From the NCBI RefSeq assembly GCF_027922265.1, contig NZ_BSFI01000023.1, positions 1-64,000 on the forward strand: a stretch of DNA of 64,000 nucleotides. Reading direction: 5' to 3'. The notes under the pieces are model-generated. The model was not told the DNA's origin and ran no database searches. It saw nothing but the letters and a program-made list of their open reading frames with translations. A program made the position numbers and the translations under genes. The stretch's first letter is position 1. Each line of letters opens with the position of its first letter. Below, piece after piece: positions 19,297 through 27,849 of the stretch. The stretch comes from Hansschlegelia plantiphila. GTDB taxonomy: Bacteria; Pseudomonadota; Alphaproteobacteria; Rhizobiales; Methylopilaceae.

Positions 19297-20061
19297 ATGC
19301 CCTTCATCGACCTGAACTCAGACCTAGGCGAAGGCTTCGGCGATTACGTCTGCGGCGACGACGAGGCGATGCTGCGGCTCGTCACCTCCGCGAACGTCGC
19401 CTGCGGCATGCACGCGGGCGACCCCGAGATCATGGCGCGGACCTTTCGTCTGGCGCGCGAGCGGGGGGTCGCGGTCGGGGCCCATCCCGGCTTCCCCGAC
19501 CGCATCGGCTTCGGGCGGCGGCGCATCCCGTTCTCGGCCGGCGAGATCGAGCGGCTGGTCGCCTACCAGATCGGCGCGGCGGCGGCGCTCGCGGCCTATG
19601 CCGGCCACGCCGTCACCTACGTGAAGGCGCACGGCGCGCTCGCGAACGTCGCCTGCGAGGAGCCTGCTGTGGCCGACGCGGTGGCGCGGGCGATCAAGGC
19701 GGTCGACCCCGCGCTGGCGCTGCTCGCCATCGCGCTGACGGAGCAGGTGAAGGCCGGCGAGGCGGCGGGTCTCGCCGTCCATCAGGAAATCTACGCCGAC
19801 CGCGGCTACACCGACGGCGGCGCGCTGATCGCCCGCGGCCAGCCCGGCGCGCTGATCGAGGACGCTGAAGCGGCCGCGTCGCGCGCGCTCGCGATGGTGG
19901 AGGAGGGCGCGATCATCGCCCGGTCGGGCGCGCGGCTCGAAACCCCGATCCGCTCGATCTGCGTGCACGGCGACAGCCCGCATGCGGTTGCCGTCGCGGA
20001 GCTGGTGCGGGAGCGGCTGGAAGCTGCAGGCGTCGCGCTCAAGCCCTTCGCCGCGCGATGA
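19297..20061 (+). CDS. pxpA: 5-oxoprolinase subunit A (LamB/YcsF family)
   Basis: A 254-residue LamB/YcsF protein. It starts IDLNSDLGEGFGDYVCGDDE, then VTSANVACGMHAGDP and VGAHPGFPDRIGFGRR, all signature motifs of PxpA. With PxpB and PxpC it hydrolyses 5-oxoproline to glutamate using ATP, repairing a damage product of glutamine and glutathione turnover. ATG 19297 has GAGAGGA at 19287-19293. It is the first gene of a tightly coupled pxpABC operon. Confidence 0.94.
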   Translation: MPFIDLNSDLGEGFGDYVCGDDEAMLRLVTSANVACGMHAGDPEIMARTFRLARERGVAVGAHPGFPDRIGFGRRRIPFSAGEIERLVAYQIGAAAALAAYAGHAVTYVKAHGALANVACEEPAVADAVARAIKAVDPALALLAIALTEQVKAGEAAGLAVHQEIYADRGYTDGGALIARGQPGALIEDAEAAASRALAMVEEGAIIARSGARLETPIRSICVHGDSPHAVAVAELVRERLEAAGVALKPFAAR

Positions 20062-20783
20062 CCGAAGCGCCGCGTTTCCTCGACGCCGGCGAGGCGGCGC
20101 TGGTCGTCGAGTTCGGCGAAATCGTCGATCCCGCGATCAGCGACCGGGTGCTCGCGCTCGACGCGGCGCTATCCGCTGACCCGCCCGACGGACTGCTGGA
20201 GCTCGTCCCGACCTACCGCTCGCTGATGATCCATTACGATCCGCTGGTGATCGACCGCGAGGCGCTGGTGGCGCGTGCGGGCGAAGCGGCGGCGAGAGCA
20301 TCTGACGGCGCCCGCCCCAGCGTCCGCGCCTGGCTGATGCCGTGCTGCTACGATGCGGAGCTCGCGGAGGATTTGGGCGAGGTCGCGGAGGCGCTTGGTC
20401 TCCCGGCCGAGGAGGTGGTCACGCGGCACGCCGGCGCCGACTACCGTGTCGCCATGTACGGCTTCGCGCCCGGCTTCGCCTATCTCGGCGGCTTGCCGGA
20501 GACCCTCGCCGTTCCGCGCCGCCGGACGCCGCGACCGCCGCATCCGACCGGCGCGGTGATGGTCGGCGGCGGGCTCGCGGCCATAGCGACCTTTCCGATG
20601 CCGACCGGCTGGCACGTCGTCGGCCGCACGCCGGAACGGCTCTATGCGCCGGAGCGCGCCGAGGCGTTCCTGCTCGCGCCCGGCGATGCGCTGCGTTTCG
20701 AGCCGGTCGACGTCGCGACGTTCCGCGCGCTGGAGCGGCGCGCCGCGACCGGGGAGATCGTCGCGCAGGCTGCGTCGGCATGA
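20058..20783 (+). CDS. pxpB: 5-oxoprolinase subunit B (KipI/AHS1 family)
   Basis: A 241-residue AHS1-domain protein. It contains YRSLMIHYDPLV, the conserved YGFAPGFAYLGGLPETLAVP stretch near residue 134, and WHVVGRTPERLYAPER. It partners PxpC in the ATP-dependent 5-oxoprolinase. It overlaps pxpA by 4 nt (ATGA) and pxpC likewise. Confidence 0.94.
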   Translation: MTEAPRFLDAGEAALVVEFGEIVDPAISDRVLALDAALSADPPDGLLELVPTYRSLMIHYDPLVIDREALVARAGEAAARASDGARPSVRAWLMPCCYDAELAEDLGEVAEALGLPAEEVVTRHAGADYRVAMYGFAPGFAYLGGLPETLAVPRRRTPRPPHPTGAVMVGGGLAAIATFPMPTGWHVVGRTPERLYAPERAEAFLLAPGDALRFEPVDVATFRALERRAATGEIVAQAASA

Positions 20784-21802
20784 GCGCGCTCCGCGTGCTG
20801 TCCGCCGGACCCGGCGTCACGGCGCAGGATGGCGGCCGGCGCGGCTACCTGCGCTTCGGCGTCACCGCGGCGGGGCCGATGGACCGGCTCGCGCATGCGG
20901 TCGCGAACCTCGCCGTAGGCAACCCGGCAGGGGCCGCGGCGATCGAAGTCTCGCTCGGCGGCGTCGAGGCGACGGCGGAGAGCGGTCCGCTGACGGTCGC
21001 CGTCGCCGGCGGCGCCTTCGCCGTGACGCTCGACGGCCGGCCGCTGCCTCCGGCTGTCAGGCTCACGCTCGAGCCCGGAACGGCGCTGAAGCTTCGCGCC
21101 GGCGCCGCCGGCGCCTGGTGCTACCTCGCCGTGGCCGGTGGTTTCGACCTCCCCGACGTGCTCGGCTCCAGCGCGACCCATACCCGTTCGGGCCTCGGCG
21201 GCTTTGAAGGCAGGGGGCTGAGGTCGGGCGATCTGCTTCAGGTCGCGGCCGGCCGTCAGGCCCGACAGGAGCCTGGCGCCATCGTCGCGCCGCTGCTGGA
21301 GCGCCGGCCGGATGTGATCCGCGTCGTGATGGGACCGCAGGACGATTACTTCGCGGACGACCAGGTCGCGGCGTTTCTCGCCGGCCCCTGGAAAGTCTCC
21401 GCGCGTTCGGACCGAATGGCCACCTTCCTCGACGGCCCGACGATCGCGCATGCGAAGGGTCACGACATCGTTTCCGACGGCGTCGCGATGGGCGCAATCC
21501 AGATCCCGGGCGATGGTCGGCCGATCGTGCTGATGGCCGACCGCCAGCCGACCGGCGGCTACCCCAAGATCGCCACCGTCATCGGCCCGGACCTCGGCCG
21601 GCTGGCCCAGGTCCGGGCGGGGACGGCGTTCCGCTTCCGCGCGATCTCCATCGTCGAGGCCGTCGCAGCCCGGCGTGACGAGGCCGCGCTGCTCACCCGC
21701 GGGATCGCGTTCGAGCCGGTCATCCGCCGCGAGCTGTCCTCGGAGTTCCTCCTCGGCCTCAACCTGATCGACGGCGTGACCGGCGACAGGCCGGGCGACT
21801 GA
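20780..21802 (+). CDS. pxpC: 5-oxoprolinase subunit C (AHS2 family)
   Basis: A 340-residue AHS2-domain protein. RVLSAGPGVTAQDGGRRGYL and GVTAAGPMDRLAHAVANLAV open it, and YLAVAGGFDLPDVLGSSATH plus MADRQPTGGYPKIATVIGPD complete the family signature. It forms the PxpB-PxpC complex. ATG 20780 overlaps the pxpB stop by 4 nt. With the gamma-glutamyltransferase at 59464 it suggests active gamma-glutamyl and pyroglutamate turnover. Confidence 0.94.
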   Translation: MSALRVLSAGPGVTAQDGGRRGYLRFGVTAAGPMDRLAHAVANLAVGNPAGAAAIEVSLGGVEATAESGPLTVAVAGGAFAVTLDGRPLPPAVRLTLEPGTALKLRAGAAGAWCYLAVAGGFDLPDVLGSSATHTRSGLGGFEGRGLRSGDLLQVAAGRQARQEPGAIVAPLLERRPDVIRVVMGPQDDYFADDQVAAFLAGPWKVSARSDRMATFLDGPTIAHAKGHDIVSDGVAMGAIQIPGDGRPIVLMADRQPTGGYPKIATVIGPDLGRLAQVRAGTAFRFRAISIVEAVAARRDEAALLTRGIAFEPVIRRELSSEFLLGLNLIDGVTGDRPGD

Positions 21803-21899
21803 GCGTTCCGCTTGGCGTCGGCGGGTCATACCAGAGTGGCGCCCTGATATGGCCTTCTGGACGGAGGATTGCTCTCGACGGAAACCGGTCGCGGGACTA

Positions 21900-21911
21900 T
21901 ATCGATCGGTA
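21900..21911. promoter_or_regulatory. Operator copy 1 (tetR promoter)
   Basis: TATCGATCGGTA, one of three sites fitting TAYCG-NN-CGGTA in this window. It sits 24 nt before the tetR ATG, and the surrounding 19 bases (21899-21917) match those around copy 3 at 27849-27867 in 18 of 19 positions. Probable autoregulatory operator of the TetR protein. Confidence 0.65.
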
Positions 21912-21934
21912 TGAAATTTTAGGATCGCCGGGAG

Positions 21935-22534
21935 ATGGGCAGGCACAAGGAGTTCGACGTCGACGAAGCGCTGTGTGCGGCGCTTCAGGTGTTCTGGCGT
22001 CAGGGCTACGAAGGCGCGTCGCTGACCGAGCTCACGGAGGCGATGGGCATCACCCGTCCGAGCCTCTATGCGACCTACGGCAACAAGGAAGATCTGTTCC
22101 GCAAGGTGCTCGACCGATACGAGCAGAACCACCTCTGCTTCGTGGCGCATGCGCTTGAGGAGCCCACCGCCCGCGCGACGATCGAAAGACTTCTCAAGGG
22201 CTATGCCGACGTCCTGACGAACCCGATGCATCCGCCGGGTTGTCTCGGCGTGAACAGCACGGTCGGCTGCGGCGGCGAAGGCAACGCCATACGGCAGGAA
22301 CTGATCGCGCGCCGCTCGCTCAGCGAGGACACGCTCCGCCAGCGGCTTGATCGCGCCGCGCAGGACGGCGAGCTGTCGTCCGGCGAAAGCCCGGCCGACT
22401 GGGCGCGCTATGTGATGGCGGTCGGTCTCGGCATGGCGATGAAGGCCGCCTCCGGCGCGACGCGGGACGAGCTCTATAAGGTCGCCGACCTCGCGCTGCG
22501 CGCCCTGCCTGTGCGCGAAACCGCCGAAGTCTGA
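21935..22534 (+). CDS. TetR/AcrR-family transcriptional regulator
   Basis: A 199-residue TetR repressor. The HTH spans FDVDEALCAALQVFWRQGYE and LTELTEAMGITRPSLYATYG; the C-terminal ligand domain has NPMHPPGCLGVNSTVGCGGE, typical of the YxaF/LmrA-like C-terminal family. It likely represses itself and the RND pump at 23215-27760, because both promoters carry the same 12-bp operator. Upstream lies a 132-nt gap after pxpC; its 3' end is only 5 nt from the convergent brnA. Confidence 0.9.
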   Translation: MGRHKEFDVDEALCAALQVFWRQGYEGASLTELTEAMGITRPSLYATYGNKEDLFRKVLDRYEQNHLCFVAHALEEPTARATIERLLKGYADVLTNPMHPPGCLGVNSTVGCGGEGNAIRQELIARRSLSEDTLRQRLDRAAQDGELSSGESPADWARYVMAVGLGMAMKAASGATRDELYKVADLALRALPVRETAEV

Positions 22535-22539
22535 AGGCG

Positions 22540-22839
22540 TCAGGTGACGCCCTTGTCAAGCCACGCCCGGATCGCGTCGTTCACCCGCGACTGCCAGCCC
22601 GGCCCGCTCTCCCTGAGCTTCGCGACGATGTCGTCGTCGAGCCGTATCGAGATCGCCGCCTTCGTCCGCTGCGGCCCCCGCTGCCTGCGGATGCTTTCCG
22701 CAAGCTCCGGGAAGACCTCGGCGAAGGGCTTGGCCTGGGCGATTTCTTCGGCCGTCCATTCCGGATTGTCCGAGACGTCGTCCCAATCTTCCTTCGTGTA
22801 GCCCTGTCCGGAGACGAAGCCGTTCTGCGCCCTAGCCAT
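22540..22839 (-). CDS. brnA: BrnA-type antitoxin
   Basis: A 99-residue protein. The C-terminal DUF4415/BrnA DNA-binding part reads TKAAISIRLDDDIVAKLRES and VNDAIRAWLDKG; the acidic Trp-rich middle WDDVSDNPEW probably neutralises the toxin. ATG 22839 overlaps the brnT stop (22832) by 8 nt. In characterised BrnTA systems the antitoxin, alone and with toxin, binds a palindrome in its own promoter; a perfect palindrome lies at 23086-23103. Confidence 0.9.
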   Translation of the reverse strand: MARAQNGFVSGQGYTKEDWDDVSDNPEWTAEEIAQAKPFAEVFPELAESIRRQRGPQRTKAAISIRLDDDIVAKLRESGPGWQSRVNDAIRAWLDKGVT

Positions 22840-23083
22840 TGAGGAGCCTCCTCTCTTGTGCGCTCGCGCGCCGCATGCTGATGATCGAGAGCGCTTCGAT
22901 GCCGAGCGAACGGAACACCACGGCGATCGGTGCGCCATCTTTCAAACCGAGGGCCCGCCATCTTTCCGAGTGGCCAGGCTCGAAGATCGCGCTCTCGAAG
23001 AACGCCAGCGTCAGGTCCGCGAAGTCGAGCGCGTGCTTTTCAAGGTTCGCCTGCCGCTTCGGCTCGTCCCAGACGATCAGCAT
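22832..23083 (-). CDS. brnT: BrnT-type RNase toxin
   Basis: An 83-residue BrnT toxin: VWDEPKRQANLEKHALDFAD at the N-terminus with the conserved KH, then FRSLGIEALSIISMRRASAQ with the catalytic Arg pair and the ERR near the C-terminus. BrnT is a RelE-fold ribonuclease that halts translation under stress. It is the first gene of the brnT-brnA pair. The ATG lies only 2 nt from the end of the promoter palindrome and has no good Shine-Dalgarno sequence, so the mRNA is very short-leadered or leaderless. Confidence 0.9.
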   Translation of the reverse strand: MLIVWDEPKRQANLEKHALDFADLTLAFFESAIFEPGHSERWRALGLKDGAPIAVVFRSLGIEALSIISMRRASAQERRLLNG

Positions 23084-23085
23084 CC

Positions 23086-23103
23086 AACCTGTATATACAG
23101 GTT
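23086..23103. promoter_or_regulatory. brnTA operator: perfect 18-bp palindrome
   Basis: AACCTGTATATACAGGTT is perfectly self-complementary and contains a -10-like TATATA. It abuts the brnT start codon, which fits autorepression by BrnA and a leaderless or near-leaderless transcript. Confidence 0.7.
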
Positions 23104-23132
23104 TTCAGCGAAATGTTCGAGAGCCATAACGT

Positions 23133-23165
23133 GACGGCCGCCGGATGGGGAATCCGGCGGCCGTC
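23133..23165. terminator. Strong hairpin between RND operon and brnTA
   Basis: GACGGCCGCCGGAT (23133-23146) pairs perfectly with 23152-23165 around a GGGGA loop. Lying downstream of the efflux permease stop and upstream of brnT, both on the minus strand, it should stop read-through into the toxin gene. Confidence 0.65.
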
Positions 23166-23171
23166 GTCGTC

Positions 23172-23216
23172 AGGAACTGCGAAGGGCGTGGGGACGCTTT
23201 CCGTCTCGCAGTTCCT
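23172..23216 (-). terminator. Hairpin overlapping the RND permease stop
   Basis: An 11-bp perfect arm pair, AGGAACTGCGA (23172-23182) with 23206-23216, encloses a small inner GCGT/ACGC stem. It includes the stop codon of the permease at 23215-23217 and forms a tandem pair with the hairpin at 23133-23165. Confidence 0.55.
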
Positions 23217-26200
23217 AACCCAGGGACAGCTTGGTTTCGGAGCCGTGCGCGGCGGGGCCCGCGCCCGGCGCTATCGGAGCGTGGTTCCCAGAACCCTTGA
23301 GCTTGCGTCCGCCAGCCAGCGTCCTGATGACGACATAGAAAACCGGCGTCAGGAACAGGCCGAAAGCGGTGACGCCGATCATCCCGGAGAACACCGCGAC
23401 GCCCATCGCGGCGCGCATTTCCGAGCCTGCGCCGACCGAGGTGACGAGCGGCAGAACGCCCATGATGAAGGCGAGCGACGTCATCAGGATCGGCCTCAGT
23501 CGGAGGCGGCTGGCCTCGACCGCGGCCTCGAGCGGCGTCCGTCCCGCCAGCTCGAGCTCTCGCGCGAACTCGACGATCAGGATGGCGTTCTTCGCCGACA
23601 GGCCGACCAGCACGATCAGGCCGATCTGCGTGAACACGTTGGTGTCGCCGCCGGACAGCCAGACGCCGGTCAGCGCCGCCAGAATGCCCATCGGCACGAT
23701 CAGGATGATCGCGATCGGCAGGGTCAGGCTCTCGTACTGGGCGGCGAGCACCAGGAAGACCAGCAGGATCGCGACCGGGAAGACGATGATCCCCGAATTG
23801 CCGGCGATGATCTCCTGATAGGTCAGCTCGGTCCACTCGTAGGAGATGCCCTTCGGCAGCGTCTCAGCCGCGATCCGCGCGACCGCCGCCTGCGCCTGAC
23901 CGGTCGAGAAGCCTGGCGCGGCGCCGCCGTTCACGTCAGCCGACAGGAAGCCGTTGTAGCGCATGGCGCGCTCCGGGCCGGCGCTGGGCTTCACCGTCAT
24001 CAGCGCGGACAGCGGGATCATGTCGCCGGAGTTCGAGCGCACCTTGAGGAAGCCGACGTCGTCGGCATGCGCGCGATACTTTGAATCCGCCTGGACCCTG
24101 ACGGAATAGGTGCGGCCGAACTTGTTGAAGTCGTTGACGTAGAGCGAGCCGAAATAGATCTGCAGCGTGTTGAACACCTCCGAGATCGGCACGCCGAGCT
24201 GGCGGGCCTTGGTCCGGTCGATGTCGGCGAACAGCTGCGGCACGTTCACCTGGAACGAGGAGAACAGGCCGGCGAGCTCGGGCGCCGTATTGGCTTTCGC
24301 GAGGAAAGCCTTGGTCGCCTGGTCGAGCGCGTCGTAGCCGAGGCCGGCCTTGTCCTCGATCTCCAGCTTGAAGCCGCCGATGGTGCCGAGGCCCTGCACG
24401 GGCGGCGGCGGGAACATCGCGATCACGGCTTCCTGGATGGCGCCGAACTGCTGGTTGAGGCTCATCGCGATCGCAGCCGCGCTCAGGCTCGGGTCGCGCC
24501 GCTCCTCGAACTCGTTCAGCGTCACGAAGACGATGCCCGAGTTCGACGAGTTGGTGAAACCGTTGATGGACAGGCCCGGGAAGGCGACGGCGCTCTTCAC
24601 GCCCGGCGTCTTCAGCGCGATCTCGCCCATGCGGCGGATCACGTCCTCCGTTCGGTCGAGCGTCGCGGCGTCGGGCAACTGCGCGAAGCCGACGAGGTAC
24701 TGCTTGTCCTGCGCCGGCACGAAGCCGCCGGGAATGACGCGGAACAACTGGCCCGTGGCCGCGATCAGCCCGGCGTAGACGACGAGCATGACGACCTTGT
24801 GCCCGATCGCCCGGGTCACCCCTTTGCCGTAGACCCGCGAGCCCCAGCTGAAGCCCTTGTTGAACCGGCGGAAGAACCAGCCGAGCAGCACGTCGAGCAC
24901 GCGCGTCAGCCGATCCTTCGGCGCGTCGTGGCCCTTCAGAAGCAGAGCCGCGAGCGCCGGCGACAGCGTCAGCGAATTGATCGCCGAGATCACGGTCGAG
25001 ATCGCGATCGTCAGCGCGAACTGCTTGTAGAACTGGCCGGTGAGGCCCGTGATGAAGGCGAGCGGCACGAACACCGCGATCAGCACCAGCGCGATCGCGA
25101 CGATCGGGCCGGACACCTCCTGCATCGCCTTCAGCGCGGCCTCGCGGGGGGGAAGGCCGTCCTCGATGTTGCGCTCGACGTTCTCGACCACGACGATCGC
25201 GTCGTCGACGACGATGCCGATCGCGAGCACGAGACCGAACAGGCTGAGCGCGTTGATCGAGAATCCGAAGATATGCATCACCGCAAAGGTGCCGACGATC
25301 GACACCGGCACCGCGATCAGCGGGATGATCGACGCCCGCCACGTCTGCAGGAACAGGATGACGACGAGCACCACCAGGGCGACCGCCTCGAGCAGGGTGT
25401 GGATCACCGCCTCGATCGAGGACCGCACGAACTGCGTGGTGTCGTAGACGATGGAGTAGTCCACGCCGTCAGGCATGTTCGCCTTGATGTCGCGCATCTC
25501 GGCCTGCACGCGGTCGGCGATGTCGATCGCGTTCGAGCCCGGCGCCTGGAACACGGGGACGGCCACGGCGGACTTGTTGTCGAGCAGTGAGCGCAGCGCG
25601 TAGTCGGCGGCCCCCATCTCGATGCGGGCGACGTCGCGCAGCCGCACGACCTCGCCGTTTGCGCCCGACTTCACGATGATGTCGCCGAACTCCTCCTCGC
25701 TCTGGAGTCGTCCCTGCGCGTTCACCGACAGCTGGAGGTCGACGCCGGCCGGCGAGGGCGAGCCGCCGATGATGCCGGCGGCCGCCTGCACGTTCTGGGC
25801 CTGGATTTCGTTCACGACGTCGGATGCGGACAGGCCGTGCTCGGCCACCTTCTGCGGGTCGAGCCAGACGCGCATGGAGTAGTCGCCGGAGCCGAACAGC
25901 TGCACCTGGCCGACGCCCGGGATGCGCGCCAGCCGGTCCTTGACGTTCAGCACCGCGTAATTGCGCAGATACGTCATGTCGTAGCGACCATTCGGCGAGG
26001 TGAGATGCACCACCAGCGTCAGGTCGGGCGAGGTTTTGATGGTGGTGATGCCGAGCTGGCGCACTTCCGCCGGCAGCCGCGGCTCAGCCTGGGCGACGCG
26101 GTTCTGGACCAGCTGCTGCGCCTTGTCGGGATCGGTGCCGAGCGCGAACGTCACCGTCAGCGTCATCACGCCGTCGGTCGTCGCCTGGCTCGACATGTAG

Positions 26201-26433
26201 AGCATGCCCTCGACGCCGTTGATCTGCTCCTCGATCGGCGTCGCGGTGGTCTCGGAGATCACCTTCGGATTGGCGCCGGGATAGGTGGCGCGCACCACGA
26301 TCTGCGGCGGCACGACGTCGGGATATTCCGAGATCGGCATCGAGCGCAGCGACAACAGGCCCGCAAGGAAGATCACGGTCGACAGAACGCCCGCGAACAC
26401 CGGCCGGTCTATGAAGAACTTGGAGATGTTCAT
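23215..26433 (-). CDS. RND multidrug efflux permease (HAE1/AcrB family)
   Basis: A 1072-residue trimeric inner-membrane pump with the usual twelve transmembrane segments and two large periplasmic loops. It starts MNISKFFIDRPVFAGVLSTV; the proton-relay Asp pair is in GIVVDDAIVVVENVERNIED (TM4); EYPDVVPPQIVVRATYPGAN is the typical first loop. It exports hydrophobic drugs or toxicants by proton antiport with the adaptor encoded upstream. No outer-membrane channel gene is adjacent, so a TolC homologue elsewhere must serve. The TetR protein at 21935 is the likely repressor. Confidence 0.95.
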   Translation of the reverse strand: MNISKFFIDRPVFAGVLSTVIFLAGLLSLRSMPISEYPDVVPPQIVVRATYPGANPKVISETTATPIEEQINGVEGMLYMSSQATTDGVMTLTVTFALGTDPDKAQQLVQNRVAQAEPRLPAEVRQLGITTIKTSPDLTLVVHLTSPNGRYDMTYLRNYAVLNVKDRLARIPGVGQVQLFGSGDYSMRVWLDPQKVAEHGLSASDVVNEIQAQNVQAAAGIIGGSPSPAGVDLQLSVNAQGRLQSEEEFGDIIVKSGANGEVVRLRDVARIEMGAADYALRSLLDNKSAVAVPVFQAPGSNAIDIADRVQAEMRDIKANMPDGVDYSIVYDTTQFVRSSIEAVIHTLLEAVALVVLVVILFLQTWRASIIPLIAVPVSIVGTFAVMHIFGFSINALSLFGLVLAIGIVVDDAIVVVENVERNIEDGLPPREAALKAMQEVSGPIVAIALVLIAVFVPLAFITGLTGQFYKQFALTIAISTVISAINSLTLSPALAALLLKGHDAPKDRLTRVLDVLLGWFFRRFNKGFSWGSRVYGKGVTRAIGHKVVMLVVYAGLIAATGQLFRVIPGGFVPAQDKQYLVGFAQLPDAATLDRTEDVIRRMGEIALKTPGVKSAVAFPGLSINGFTNSSNSGIVFVTLNEFEERRDPSLSAAAIAMSLNQQFGAIQEAVIAMFPPPPVQGLGTIGGFKLEIEDKAGLGYDALDQATKAFLAKANTAPELAGLFSSFQVNVPQLFADIDRTKARQLGVPISEVFNTLQIYFGSLYVNDFNKFGRTYSVRVQADSKYRAHADDVGFLKVRSNSGDMIPLSALMTVKPSAGPERAMRYNGFLSADVNGGAAPGFSTGQAQAAVARIAAETLPKGISYEWTELTYQEIIAGNSGIIVFPVAILLVFLVLAAQYESLTLPIAIILIVPMGILAALTGVWLSGGDTNVFTQIGLIVLVGLSAKNAILIVEFARELELAGRTPLEAAVEASRLRLRPILMTSLAFIMGVLPLVTSVGAGSEMRAAMGVAVFSGMIGVTAFGLFLTPVFYVVIRTLAGGRKLKGSGNHAPIAPGAGPAAHGSETKLSLG

Positions 26434-26506
26434 GGCTCGATTCTGCCGTCGTCCCGAGCGCGGAGAGCCGGGATCGTTGGAAGTTTTCAGTACTCACGGA
26501 TGACGA

Positions 26507-26538
26507 TCCCGGACCGGCGGGCTCGCCGCCGTCCGGGA
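26507..26538 (-). other. Intercistronic hairpin between adaptor and pump genes
   Basis: TCCCGGAC (26507-26514) pairs with GTCCGGGA (26531-26538), with more GC pairing inside the loop. It lies in the 115-nt gap between the adaptor stop (26549) and the permease start (26433). It may partly terminate or protect the message and so set the ratio of the two proteins. Confidence 0.45.
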
Positions 26539-26548
26539 CCCGCCGGTC

Positions 26549-27760
26549 TCAGCGTTCCGCCGAGGCCTGTTTCTGCGTAAGCGGAGAGCCGTCCATCGCG
26601 ACAGGCTCCGGCGCGACCAGCGCTCCTGGCCTGAGCTTCTGCAGGCCGTTGACGACGATCCGCTCGCCCGCCTCGAGCCCGCTCAGCACGACCTTGAGCC
26701 CTTCGGCGGACGGGCCGAGCTTCACCTCGCGGTAGATCGCCTTCTGGTCCTGCCCAACGACGAGGACGTATTTCTTGTCCTGGTCGACGCCGATCGCCCG
26801 CTCGCTGACGAGCAGCGCAGGGGCGGGCTTCGCCTGGCCCATCCTGAGCCGCGCGAACTGGCCGGGCATCAGCCGGCCGTCGGGATTGTCGAACACGGCG
26901 CGCACGCGGACGGAGCCGGCGCCCGCGTCCACCGTCGGGTCGACATAGATCAACTTGCCGCGGGTCGCGCCGTCGCTGGTCAGCGTCGACATCTCGACCG
27001 GGATGGCGCCCACCGCGTCGCTGCGGTCGCCGCCCTTCGGCAGGGTGTCGAGCGCCCGCATCAGCGTCTCTTCATCCGCGTCGAAGCTGGCGTAGATCGG
27101 ATTGACGGAGACCAGCCTGGTCAGAACCGGCGCGCCGGGGCCGGCGGCGACGAGGTTGCCCGCGGTCACCTCGATCTTGCCGACGCGGCCGGCGACCGGC
27201 GCGCGAACCTCGGTGTAGCCGAGATTGAGCTCCGCCGTCCGGAGCGCCGCCTTCGCGCCCTGCAGCGAGGCTTCCGCCTCCTGAAGGCCGCTGGTCCGCG
27301 AGTCGAGGTCACGCTGGGAGATCGTCGAGAGCGCCGTCATCCGGCGGCCGCGGTCGAGGTCGCTCTTCGCGAGGGTGAGGCGCGCCTCGGCCGCGGAGAC
27401 CTGTGAGCGCGCGCGGTCGACCTCCGCCTTGTAGGGCTCGGGGTCGATGGTGAAGAGCGCGGTGCCCTTCTCGACCAGCGCGCCTTCCCGGAAGTGGACC
27501 GTCTCGACCTCGCCCGCGACCCGTGATCGGACCTCGACGCGGTCGATCGCTTCGAGCCTTCCCGAGAACTCGGTCCAGTTGGTGATGTCGCGCGACTGGA
27601 CGGCGGCGACCGAGGCGGGCGTGGCCGGCGGCGTTGCGGCGACGGCCGCGTCCGCTGCGACGTCGCTGGCGGGCAGCGTCGCGAACACGGCGCCCGCGAT
27701 CGCGAGCGCAGCCGCGCCGGCGCACACGGTGCGCCGCGAAGCTGTCGAAAAGTCTGGCAT
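26549..27760 (-). CDS. RND efflux periplasmic adaptor (MFP) subunit
   Basis: A 403-residue AcrA/MexA-type adaptor. An N-terminal export segment (ALAIAGAVFATLPAS; no lipobox seen) is followed by the lipoyl half-motif VEVRSRVAGEVETVHFREGA, an alpha-hairpin, the second lipoyl half TEVRAPVAGRVGKIEVTAGN, and the beta-barrel and membrane-proximal domains ending GLQKLRPGALV. It links the inner-membrane pump to an outer-membrane channel. The promoter region 27761-27898 contains two TAYCGNNCGGTA operators. Confidence 0.93.
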   Translation of the reverse strand: MPDFSTASRRTVCAGAAALAIAGAVFATLPASDVAADAAVAATPPATPASVAAVQSRDITNWTEFSGRLEAIDRVEVRSRVAGEVETVHFREGALVEKGTALFTIDPEPYKAEVDRARSQVSAAEARLTLAKSDLDRGRRMTALSTISQRDLDSRTSGLQEAEASLQGAKAALRTAELNLGYTEVRAPVAGRVGKIEVTAGNLVAAGPGAPVLTRLVSVNPIYASFDADEETLMRALDTLPKGGDRSDAVGAIPVEMSTLTSDGATRGKLIYVDPTVDAGAGSVRVRAVFDNPDGRLMPGQFARLRMGQAKPAPALLVSERAIGVDQDKKYVLVVGQDQKAIYREVKLGPSAEGLKVVLSGLEAGERIVVNGLQKLRPGALVAPEPVAMDGSPLTQKQASAER

Positions 27761-27789
27761 CTCTACGTCCCCAGCAGAGTATTTAACCG

Positions 27790-27801
27790 TACCGAACGGT
27801 A
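27790..27801. promoter_or_regulatory. Operator copy 2 (RND promoter)
   Basis: TACCGAACGGTA is a perfect TACCG-AA-CGGTA inverted repeat, 30 nt upstream of the adaptor gene start. It shares the half-sites of the tetR-promoter site at 21900. Confidence 0.65.
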
Positions 27802-27849
27802 TGGTACCGACAGGTAAAGTTAGGCCGCCTGGGAGTCAAGACTGAAACA

